This document shows, piece by piece, positions 10,480 to 17,735 of a DNA stretch of 64,000 nucleotides (within the stretch, counting starts at the first letter, position 1; each line of letters begins with the position of its first letter). Source of the DNA: an uncultured Prevotellaceae bacterium (lineage in GTDB: Bacteria; Bacteroidota; Bacteroidia; Bacteroidales; Bacteroidaceae); the NCBI GenBank assembly GCA_900316685.1, contig ONDS01000007.1, positions 1 to 64,000 of the forward strand, read 5' to 3'. Under the pieces are notes generated by a model. That model was not told the origin of the DNA. It saw only the letters and a list, made by a program, of their open reading frames with translations, and did not search any database. The position numbers and the translations under genes were made by a program.

Positions 10480-11025
10480 ATGAATTTATATCTTAGATAC
10501 TTCGACAGGGAAACGTTGGTGTATTCCGCCGATGAGGCTATCGATTTCCTTTGTACCATACCGGAAATAGAGATGAATCCCGACCTCGAACAGGACATTC
10601 GTGAATATGCCGTCAGCGACGTTTATTACCCCAAACGCTATAAGGTGCGCCCAAGGGTGTATTTCATCATCATCAAGACAGAAGCGGCCACAATGCTCGA
10701 CTTCAAACAGAAAAAGGCACTCCGTTCAAACGTCAACAACAACGAGAGGAGGGAAACCCCGCTGCCTGCCGTATCAAGACTCAACGAGGAGAAGGCTGGA
10801 TGGTATGAGGGAGTGCTCGACTTCAAAAGGGTGGTGCTCATTCCTTCCACAGGAAAACATGAATACCGCGACACACGGTTCGTGGCGCAATGCAAGGCTC
10901 TCTCGGGCATCGACTGCTACAACCGCATCGTCGAACACCTGCGCACTCGCGTAGACGGGCGCAGCCAGTTCCCCTCGGCCAAAGGTAAGAACTTCAAGTT
11001 CAAATACCTCGGCATGTGGAAATGA
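10480..11025 (+). CDS. DUF4494 domain protein
   Basis: A 181-aa conserved Bacteroidetes protein. The C-terminal half carries the family's strongest blocks (GVLDFKRVVLIPSTGKHEYRD and FVAQCKALSGIDCYNRIVEHL). No signal peptide or membrane segment. Function is unknown. It begins 36 bp after the last tRNA and is followed by ssb after 24 bp, so it may be transcribed with ssb, gldE and the phosphopantetheinyl transferase gene. Confidence 0.85.
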   Translation: MNLYLRYFDRETLVYSADEAIDFLCTIPEIEMNPDLEQDIREYAVSDVYYPKRYKVRPRVYFIIIKTEAATMLDFKQKKALRSNVNNNERRETPLPAVSRLNEEKAGWYEGVLDFKRVVLIPSTGKHEYRDTRFVAQCKALSGIDCYNRIVEHLRTRVDGRSQFPSAKGKNFKFKYLGMWK

Positions 11026-11049
11026 TTCCTTCACTAAAACCTTACAGCC

Positions 11050-11400
11050 ATGAATAAAGTAATGCTTATCGGAAATGTGGGCAAAGACCCCGACGTGAAA
11101 TATTATGACGCCGACCAGGCCGTGGCCGTCTTCCCGCTCGCCACAACGGAAAGGGGATACACGCTGCCCAACGGCACCCAGGTGCCCGACCGCACGGATT
11201 GGCACAATATCGTGCTCTACAGAGGACTGGCCAAAGTAGCTGAGAAATACGTCCACAAAGGCGACAAGCTATATATCGAGGGCAGGATAAAATACCGTTC
11301 CTACGACGACCAGAAAGGACAGAAACGGTATGTGACGGAAATCTATGGCGAGAACATGGAACTGCTCTCACCCAAACCTCAAGACAACAACGAGAAGTGA
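11050..11400 (+). CDS. ssb: Single-stranded DNA-binding protein
   Basis: Coats single-stranded DNA in replication and repair. The OB-fold starts MNKVMLIGNVGKDPDVKYY and continues through DWHNIVLYRGLAKVAEKYVHKGDKLYIEGRI, all typical. At 116 aa it is short: the usual glycine/glutamine-rich linker and acidic DDDIPF-type tip are absent and the protein ends SPKPQDNNEK. It may be an accessory SSB rather than the main one, or a short-tailed form. gldE starts 2 bp after the stop. Confidence 0.93.
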   Translation: MNKVMLIGNVGKDPDVKYYDADQAVAVFPLATTERGYTLPNGTQVPDRTDWHNIVLYRGLAKVAEKYVHKGDKLYIEGRIKYRSYDDQKGQKRYVTEIYGENMELLSPKPQDNNEK

Positions 11401-11402
11401 AC

Positions 11403-12770
11403 ATGATACCTCTCAATGTACTGGCGGCTAACATGTCGTCTTTCCTTGAGTCTTTTTCTCAAGTGCATTTCATAACACCTACCATGGGTGTTTATATAGC
11501 AGCCGCCCTGGCTGCTTTATTGCTTTTATTTTCGGGATTCGCCAGCGGCTCGGAAATAGCGTTCTTCAGCCTCTCGCCCAACGATATCAATGAGCTCGAC
11601 CCGGAGAAGAACACCGCCGACAGATACATCCAGATACTCCGCGAAGACAGCGAACGGACATTGGCCACCATCTTGATAGCCAACAACTTGGTCAACGTGA
11701 CCATCATTATGCTCTGCAACTACGTCTTCGCCAATACCATCGACTTCGGCAACGCCGTGGTCTTGCAGTTCATCTGCATCACGGTGCTACTCACCTTCCT
11801 GCTGCTCCTCTTCGGCGAAATCATGCCTAAGGTCTACGGACGACAAAACCCGCTCAAGTTCTGCCGGCGCGTGGAGGGCAGCATCATGGTGTTGCGTACC
11901 ATATTCTGGCCTCTCGAATGGGTGCTCCTGCGTAGCGGCGTGCTCGCTGAAAAGGTGGGACAGAAAGAAGGACACGTGCTCAGCGTCGACGACCTCGAAC
12001 AGGCCCTCGAACTGACCGACGAGGAGGAAATACGCGACGAACAGAGCATGCTCAGGGGCATCATACGCTTTGGCGACGAAACGGTCAAGGAGGTGATGAC
12101 CAGCCGACGCGACATCGTCGACCTCGACATCACGTCGTCCTTCAAGGAGGTGATGAACTGCGTGGTCGAAAACAACTACAGCCGAATACCCGTTTATCAA
12201 GACAATACCGACAATATCAAGGGGGTGCTCTATATCAAGGACCTACTGCCGCATATCGATAAACCGGCTTCCTTCAGGTGGCAGACGCTCATACGACCGC
12301 CTTTCTTCGTGCCGGAAACGAAAAAGGTGGACGACCTGCTCAAGGATTTCCAGCAAAACAAGGTTCACATAGCCATCGTGGTCGATGAGTTCGGGGGTAC
12401 CTCGGGGCTTATCACCCTCGAGGATGTGCTCGAAGAGATAGTGGGCGAAATCAACGATGAGTACGACGAAGAGGAGAAAACCTTCTCGCGGGTCAACAAA
12501 AACACGTATATCTTCGAGGGAAAAACATCGCTCGGCGACTTCTGCCGTATTCTCGACATCGGCGACGATACCTTCGACGAGGTGGCGGGCGATGCCGACT
12601 CACTGGCGGGACTCATACTCGAAATCAATGGCGACTTCCCCAAACTGCACGACACGGTGCAATACGACCGCTTCCTCTTCGAGGTGCTCTCGGTGGAGGA
12701 GAGGCGCATTGCTCGGGTCAAGGTGGTCATACGTGAACAGCAGGATGACGACTCGAAACAAAAGGAGTGA
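11403..12770 (+). CDS. gldE: GldE-like membrane protein (DUF21, CBS pair, CorC domain)
   Basis: Hemolysin-C/CorC family membrane protein. A DUF21-type region with about three membrane helices (residues ~25-160, starting IAAALAALLLLFSGFASGSEIAFFSLS) is followed by a CBS-domain pair (VMTSRRDIVDLDI..., VDEFGGTSGLITLEDVLEEIVG) and a C-terminal CorC/HlyC domain (FEVLSVEERRIARVKV). In gliding Bacteroidetes the homologue GldE is a gliding accessory; here it may act in cation transport or envelope homeostasis. The ATG at 11403 is preferred over an upstream GTG at 11397 that overlaps ssb; an internal ATG at 11433 is possible. Confidence 0.88.
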   Translation: MIPLNVLAANMSSFLESFSQVHFITPTMGVYIAAALAALLLLFSGFASGSEIAFFSLSPNDINELDPEKNTADRYIQILREDSERTLATILIANNLVNVTIIMLCNYVFANTIDFGNAVVLQFICITVLLTFLLLLFGEIMPKVYGRQNPLKFCRRVEGSIMVLRTIFWPLEWVLLRSGVLAEKVGQKEGHVLSVDDLEQALELTDEEEIRDEQSMLRGIIRFGDETVKEVMTSRRDIVDLDITSSFKEVMNCVVENNYSRIPVYQDNTDNIKGVLYIKDLLPHIDKPASFRWQTLIRPPFFVPETKKVDDLLKDFQQNKVHIAIVVDEFGGTSGLITLEDVLEEIVGEINDEYDEEEKTFSRVNKNTYIFEGKTSLGDFCRILDIGDDTFDEVAGDADSLAGLILEINGDFPKLHDTVQYDRFLFEVLSVEERRIARVKVVIREQQDDDSKQKE

Positions 12771-12773
12771 TTC

Positions 12774-13397
12774 ATGGCTGTCGTCAGTGTGAAGGAAGTG
12801 GCCGATGGGGTGAGGCTGGGATTGTGGCGCTTCGATGAGTCGCCCGGCGAACTGGCATCACTGCATCCTGACCTGAAAGCGTTGTACGACGAACTACACA
12901 CGCGCTATCGACATGAGGGGAGAATCATCGAACGAATGGCGGTGCATGCCTTGCTCATGGCGATGGATGGTCTTTCTCCTTCCCGACGGCTGCCCGTCAT
13001 AGGCCATGATGAGGCGGGCAAACCGCTGCTCGACGATGGGCGTTACCTGAGCGTGAGCCATACCAAGGGATATGCGGCGCTTATGCTCTCTGACAACCAT
13101 CCCGTAGGGGTCGATATCGAATATGTCAGCGACAGGGTGGGCAAGATAGCCCACATGTTCCTGCGCGACGACGAACGCTTCTCTTCAATCAATGGACAAC
13201 TGGTGGTTTGGTGCGCCAAAGAGGCGGCGTATAAGTTGTTCAGTGCCGACAAACTGACTTTTTCTGAAATGAAGGTGGAGCCTTTCGACCTTTCCGCGTG
13301 TGGAAAGGTGATGCTGACGAATATCAAACGGCAGGTGTCCATTCCTTTATCCTATCAAATCAATCAGGATTATGTGCTGGTATATGCATCGCAGTAA
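12774..13397 (+). CDS. 4'-phosphopantetheinyl transferase superfamily protein
   Basis: Attaches the phosphopantetheine arm of CoA to carrier proteins. The diagnostic motifs are present: GVDIEYVSDRV for Mg and CoA binding, and WCAKEAAYKLF (WxxKEA) downstream. 207 aa fits the Sfp/HetI-like type rather than AcpS. It starts 3 bp after gldE and its 3' end overlaps the start of the next gene by 14 bases, which suggests coupled translation. Its carrier-protein target is not in the window. Confidence 0.9.
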   Translation: MAVVSVKEVADGVRLGLWRFDESPGELASLHPDLKALYDELHTRYRHEGRIIERMAVHALLMAMDGLSPSRRLPVIGHDEAGKPLLDDGRYLSVSHTKGYAALMLSDNHPVGVDIEYVSDRVGKIAHMFLRDDERFSSINGQLVVWCAKEAAYKLFSADKLTFSEMKVEPFDLSACGKVMLTNIKRQVSIPLSYQINQDYVLVYASQ

Positions 13398-14418
13398 GTG
13401 GATGGTCTCGGTCCGCGTAATATCGCTACTGGTGCTGACTCTCTCGACAACCGCCCTGGGGGCACAGGAGATGGTGCGCATCAACAAGCAACGCTCGTTT
13501 CCGCAGTCGGTGCCGCCGGGCGACTACAGCGGCATCACCTGGCTGGGGGGCTCTGACTATGCGGTGGTGTGCGACAAGACCAACGATGCTTACATGCGTT
13601 TCAGTATCGATATCGACTCGCTTTCGGGCGATATACGGCAGGTGCGGTTCTTGGGCAAACAGCCGATGGCATCGACAAGGCGCGACGCCGAGGATATCGT
13701 CTTCGTGCCCCAGGATTCCACGCTGTTCATCTGCTGCGAGTCGGACAATGAGGTGTGGGAATATCGGCTGGATGGCTCGACCACGGGGCGGAAACTGATG
13801 GTGCCCGCCGTATATAAGAAGGCGACGGGCAACTGCGGACTGGAGGCATTGGCTTACGATGCCGTACATCGCCGCTTCTGGATAGTCAATGAGAGTACCA
13901 TGGTGGGCGACGGCGAACAAGCCACGGCTTCCAACGGCGTGGCCAACCGATTGAGATTGCAGGCTTTTGGCTGTGACATGCAACCGCTGCAGCAGTATTG
14001 CTATCTGATGGAGCCACCTAAGGCCGACAAACCGGCATATCTCTTCGCCATGGGGGTGAGTGCACTCACGGCTATGGACGACGGACGGCTGCTGGTGCTC
14101 GAAAGGGAGTTTTACGTGCCCAAAGGAAAACTGGGGGCGTATGCCTACTGTCGGCTGTTCTGCGTAGAGCCGGAAAAGGGACGGCCGGTCGACACGGCGC
14201 GACCGTTGGCGGATGCCACGCCGATAGAGAAAAAGCTGGTGTGCGAATGGCGAACCTCATTGTCGCTGCTCAACCATGGCGTGGCCAACTACGAGGGTAT
14301 GTGCTTCGGACCGACCTTGGCGGATGGGCGGCGCATCCTGGTGCTGGTGAGTGATTCGCAACATCAGTATGCGGGGGTGCTGAAGGATTGGTTCCGAACC
14401 ATCGTCATCGAACCTTGA
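13384..14418 (+). CDS. Secreted phytase-like esterase domain protein
   Basis: A 344-aa secreted protein: an N-terminal Sec signal (VISLLVLTLSTTALGAQ) then a propeller-like domain of the esterase-like phytase type (PF13449 group), visible in YSGITWLGGSDYAVVCDKTND, RRDAEDIVFVPQ, GLEALAYDAVHRRFWIVNE and GVANYEGMCFGP. Substrate is not predictable. The ATG at 13384 overlaps the transferase gene; ATG at 13402 would also keep the signal peptide. Its 3' end overlaps the converging PP2C-like gene by 14 bases. Confidence 0.82.
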   Translation: MHRSKWMVSVRVISLLVLTLSTTALGAQEMVRINKQRSFPQSVPPGDYSGITWLGGSDYAVVCDKTNDAYMRFSIDIDSLSGDIRQVRFLGKQPMASTRRDAEDIVFVPQDSTLFICCESDNEVWEYRLDGSTTGRKLMVPAVYKKATGNCGLEALAYDAVHRRFWIVNESTMVGDGEQATASNGVANRLRLQAFGCDMQPLQQYCYLMEPPKADKPAYLFAMGVSALTAMDDGRLLVLEREFYVPKGKLGAYAYCRLFCVEPEKGRPVDTARPLADATPIEKKLVCEWRTSLSLLNHGVANYEGMCFGPTLADGRRILVLVSDSQHQYAGVLKDWFRTIVIEP

Positions 14419-15217
14419 TGCGCACGTAACTGCGGTCGTCGAACGACAGGTTGCCGGCCATCACGCCCTTTGTAGCGGGATGGCGCTCGATGAACAGGGG
14501 GTCTTCGGCTATCACTTCTTGCAAATAGGCTTCAGAGGCTGCCAACGTGTCGAACAACTTGGGATAGCCGTCGCTGGCCAACACGATCTCCATGGCTAAG
14601 GGCACCAACAGCTGGCGCACATGCTCCATGGGGATGTGGAAACCGTCAATCTCTGAGAATTTGATGTTCTGCTGGGTGCTCGACCAATGGATCAGGGGCA
14701 GGATGTATTGACGCCCTACATCCTCGTGGCGCAACTGCTCTACGGTGGCGCCTTTGGAAAGGGCCTCGCGTATCACTTGGGCGCGTCGCTCGGCATTCTT
14801 GTGCTCATAGGGTTTCTCATTGGTGAACAGCAGCCCGTTCACCATGCATTGGCAGTCGCCAATCATCCATATCTCTGTTCTCTTCACGTTGTAGATGACG
14901 GCGCTGGCGGTCATGCGGCTGTCGGGATGGTCGATGAGGGTTGTCTTCCTAACGCCGTAGTCATGGTATTTCCGGCGGATATGGCGGGTGATGGATTGGC
15001 AGAACTGGGGACAGTCCATATCGGGATCCATCTCTTTGATGAACTCGGAGATGGTGAGCATGGCCAAACGGCCATTGGTCATGTCGGGAAGGATGCGTCG
15101 GTCGGTCTTGCTGGTGCTGCCGTCGATCACGGCCACATAGTCATCGGTGATCACGATGCCGTCTTCCGACGTTTCGGGACTGTGCTTCCCCACGCTGAGG
15201 CTTTCGATGATTTCCAT
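14405..15217 (-). CDS. PP2C-like protein
   Basis: A 270-aa cytoplasmic protein with a PP2C-type layout: MEIIESLSVGKHSPETSEDGIVI, a metal-site-like VIDGSTSK, MIGDCQCMVNG, ASDGYPKLF and a terminal DDRSYVRIKV. This pattern is expected for Ser/Thr phosphatases of the PPM group, though spacing is unusual and activity is unproven. The ATG at 15215-15217 starts the conserved part; the frame is open further upstream, but only inside ygiQ. It overlaps the 3' end of ygiQ by 77 bases in a different frame, so translation is probably coupled. Confidence 0.7.
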   Translation of the reverse strand: MEIIESLSVGKHSPETSEDGIVITDDYVAVIDGSTSKTDRRILPDMTNGRLAMLTISEFIKEMDPDMDCPQFCQSITRHIRRKYHDYGVRKTTLIDHPDSRMTASAVIYNVKRTEIWMIGDCQCMVNGLLFTNEKPYEHKNAERRAQVIREALSKGATVEQLRHEDVGRQYILPLIHWSSTQQNIKFSEIDGFHIPMEHVRQLLVPLAMEIVLASDGYPKLFDTLAASEAYLQEVIAEDPLFIERHPATKGVMAGNLSFDDRSYVRIKVR

Positions 15218-17108
15218 TGGGATATGTTGTGGTGGGTGATTGGTGTTGATGGGCACTCGAAGGGGGAGCGTAACCCCTGTCGCCATATAAACGGCGGATA
15301 AGGTCGGGACGACCCATCTTGCGCAACTCGCGCTCTATCTTCTGGCGCTCGCCGGGCTGATACCAGAAGAAGAATTGGCGCTGGGCCAACTTCTCCTGCT
15401 GGCTGCGGGCGGAGAACACCTCCTCAAGGGTATAGGGGTCGTAACCGGTATACCATGTCTCGGTGCTGATGGTCATGGGGGTGGGGGTGAAGTCCTGAAC
15501 CTGCTCCAAATGGAAGTCTAAACGCTTGGTGATGGCGGCCAACTCGGCCATGTCCTCGGCATGGCAACCGGGATGGCTGCTGATGAAGTAGGGGATGATC
15601 TGCTGGCGCAGCTGCTCCCGCTCGTTCAACTGGTCGAACAGCCGCTTGAACTCCTCGAACAGACGAAACGAGGGCTTGCGCATGTAGCGGAGCACGCGGT
15701 CGTTGGTGTGCTCGGGGGCTACCTTCAAACGGCCGCTCACATGATGGCATATCAACTCGCGGGTGTAGGCGCGGGCGGAGGCGTTGGTCTGTTCGTCGGA
15801 GCTATGGTGCAGCAGCAGGTCGTAGCGCACACCGCTGCCGATGAAACTTTTCTTGATGAAGGGTAACGAGTCCACGGCATGATAGATGTCGAGCAGGGCG
15901 CTGTGGTCGGTGTTCAGGTTCGGACAGATGGCGGGGTGGATGCACGAGGGACGTTTGCAGCGGTCGCAGGCCTGGGGGTTCTTGCCGCCCATGCCGTACA
16001 TGTTGGCGGAGGGACCGCCAAGGTCGCTCAGATAGCCACGAAAATCGTCCAACTCGGCTATCTGTCTCACTTCGCGAAGAATGCTCTCCTTGCTTCGCGA
16101 GGTGATGAACTTGCCTTGGTGGGCACTGATGGTGCAGAAAGCACAACCGCCGAAGCAGCCGCGGTGGATGTTCACCGAGTGTTTGATCATGTCGTAGGCG
16201 GGTATGCGCTTGCCTTTGTATTTGGGGTGGGGCAGACGGGTGTAGGGAAGGGCGTAGGTGGCATCGAGCTCTGGGGTGCTCATCGGGGGATAAGGGGGAT
16301 TGACCACGGTGTACCACTCGCCGGTCTGCTGCAACAGACGGCGGGCGTGCTTCTTGTTCGACTCTTCTTCGATATACCGATAGTTGGAGGCTTCGGCTTT
16401 CTTGTCGCGCAGGCATTGTTCATGACTGTTCAACACAATGTCGCTCTCGACTATGCCTCCTGGGATGTCGGCCGCACGAGAGAGATATACGGTCTGGGGC
16501 ATATCGCGCACGCTCTGGATGGACTGGCCGTCGGACAACAGCCGGGCCAACTCCACAATGGCTTTTTCGCCCATGCCGTAGATAATCAGGTCGGCACCGC
16601 TGTCGTGAAGGATGCAGGGGCGCAACCGATCCTGCCAGTAGTCGTAATGGGTCAGACGGCGCATGCTCGCCTCGATGCCACCCAATACGACGGGCACATC
16701 GGGGAAGAGCGACTTCAGGATCTTGGTGTAGACGATGGTGGGGTATTCGGGACGGCAGTCGTGACGACCGTCGGGACTGTAGGCGTCTTCGCTGCGCAAA
16801 CGGCGGTTGGCGGTATACTTGTTCACCATCGAATCCATGCAGCCGGGGGAGATGCCGAAAAACAGGCGGGGGCGCCCCAACTTCTTGAAGTCGCGGTAGT
16901 CTCCATGCCAGTCGGGCTGGGGAACGATGGCCACGCGGTAACCGGCGGCTTCAAGGCAACGACCAATCACGGCGGCACCAAACGAGGGATGGTCTACATA
17001 GGCATCGCCTGAGAAGAGGATAACATCCAACTCTTCCCAGCCTCGGAGGGCCATCTCCTTCTTGGTGGTGGGCAGCCAGTCCGACAGTTGATGACTATGC
17101 ACACTCAT
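15141..17108 (-). CDS. ygiQ: YgiQ family radical SAM protein
   Basis: A 655-aa radical SAM protein of the YgiQ/UPF0313 type. The [4Fe-4S] cysteines are in GCFGGCAFC (near residue 320), followed by SAHQGKFITSRS, and the N-terminus has the cobalamin-binding-like start (LPTTKKEMALRGWEELDVILFSGDAYVDHPSFG). A second cysteine cluster appears in CDRCKRPSCIHPAICPN. The reaction is unknown. The last roughly 35 residues, after RRLYGDRGYAPP, are low-complexity and basic and come from overlap with the PP2C-like gene, so the original stop may have been lost. A small unknown gene lies 30 bp upstream. Confidence 0.92.
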   Translation of the reverse strand: MSVHSHQLSDWLPTTKKEMALRGWEELDVILFSGDAYVDHPSFGAAVIGRCLEAAGYRVAIVPQPDWHGDYRDFKKLGRPRLFFGISPGCMDSMVNKYTANRRLRSEDAYSPDGRHDCRPEYPTIVYTKILKSLFPDVPVVLGGIEASMRRLTHYDYWQDRLRPCILHDSGADLIIYGMGEKAIVELARLLSDGQSIQSVRDMPQTVYLSRAADIPGGIVESDIVLNSHEQCLRDKKAEASNYRYIEEESNKKHARRLLQQTGEWYTVVNPPYPPMSTPELDATYALPYTRLPHPKYKGKRIPAYDMIKHSVNIHRGCFGGCAFCTISAHQGKFITSRSKESILREVRQIAELDDFRGYLSDLGGPSANMYGMGGKNPQACDRCKRPSCIHPAICPNLNTDHSALLDIYHAVDSLPFIKKSFIGSGVRYDLLLHHSSDEQTNASARAYTRELICHHVSGRLKVAPEHTNDRVLRYMRKPSFRLFEEFKRLFDQLNEREQLRQQIIPYFISSHPGCHAEDMAELAAITKRLDFHLEQVQDFTPTPMTISTETWYTGYDPYTLEEVFSARSQQEKLAQRQFFFWYQPGERQKIERELRKMGRPDLIRRLYGDRGYAPPSSAHQHQSPTTTYPNGNHRKPQRGEAQSRNVGRRHRDHR

Positions 17109-17113
17109 GCCTA

Positions 17114-17163
17114 CGCCGAATTTCGTATTTCGAATTTCCTATTTCGTATTTCCTATTTCGTCT
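17114..17163. repeat. Heptanucleotide tract (ATTTCGT/ATTTCCT) between a small gene and ygiQ
   Basis: About seven 7-base units. It provides the last codons and the TAG stop of the minus-strand gene at 17139-17471, then runs up to the ygiQ start. Confidence 0.8.
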
Positions 17164-17471
17164 ATCGTGTCGACCTGTTCCTTTTTCCACTCCTCGTAAA
17201 GGTCCAGAAGGTGGGTCAGGCCGGTGGCTTTCATGTGTTTGTTGTAGATTACGTCGAGGCAGAGGTCTAAGAGTGCCTTGTCATGGCCGAAGGCTCCGCT
17301 CAACAGGGAACGGACGGTCAACTTCAACTTGTCAACTACGGTCTCGTCTATCACACCGGCACTGCCTACCAACTGGTCGAGCAGTTGGTAGCGCCGAAGG
17401 GTCTTCAGATGTTCGTCGCTCACCTCGATGCTCCTGGTGCCCGACGCATTGGCTTGTATCTTATGTGTCAT
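17139..17471 (-). CDS. Small conserved-looking protein of unknown function (110 aa)
   Basis: I do not recognise the family. It is a helical, soluble-looking protein (IEVSDEHLKTLRRYQLLDQLVG..., LLDLYEEWKKEQVDTIDE) with no signal or membrane segment. The frame is open upstream to 17633, but that part is a translation of a heptamer repeat tract, so the ATG at 17469-17471 (MTHKIQAN) is chosen. The last residues EIGNTK and the stop are encoded by the repeat tract at 17114-17163. ygiQ follows after 30 bp. Confidence 0.65.
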   Translation of the reverse strand: MTHKIQANASGTRSIEVSDEHLKTLRRYQLLDQLVGSAGVIDETVVDKLKLTVRSLLSGAFGHDKALLDLCLDVIYNKHMKATGLTHLLDLYEEWKKEQVDTIDEIGNTK

Positions 17472-17608
17472 ATTGTGAATTTTGAATGTTGTATTTTGAA
17501 TGTTGTATTTTGAATGTTGTATTTTGAATTGTCGCTTCGCGATTTTTTGAATTTTGAATGTTGAATTGTCGCTTCGCGATTTTGAATGTTGAATTTTGAA
17601 TATCAAGT
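17472..17608. repeat. Heptanucleotide tract with embedded mini-hairpins
   Basis: Units TTTTGAA, TGTTGTA and TGTTGAA repeat with a 7-base (often 14-base) period. Two copies of TCGCTTCGCGA (17532-17542, 17569-17579), which can fold as TCGC-GAA-GCGA, are embedded. The same mini-hairpin recurs in the tract at 61712-61858. Confidence 0.88.
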
Positions 17609-17696
17609 GTTGAGCGATGCCCGTCATGTGCATAGAGCATTCTTCATAAATAACAACTCATAACTAACAACTCTCTTCTTCCCTTCCCTTTCACCT

Positions 17697-17735
17697 CGCG
17701 TCTCCCCCTCCTTGGGAGGGGGCAGGGGGGAGGCT
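17697..17735 (-). repeat. GC-rich palindromic 3' element, copy 3 (variant)
   Basis: CCCCCTCCTTGGGAGGGGGCAGGGGGGAGG, a shortened form with the same orientation. It abuts the stop codon of the minus-strand gene at 17736. Confidence 0.75.

Noticed and set aside
17472-17633. 54-residue N-terminal extension of the small gene at 17139
   Set aside because: It encodes repeated FKIQHSK from the heptamer tract and no promoter or conserved start lies upstream.
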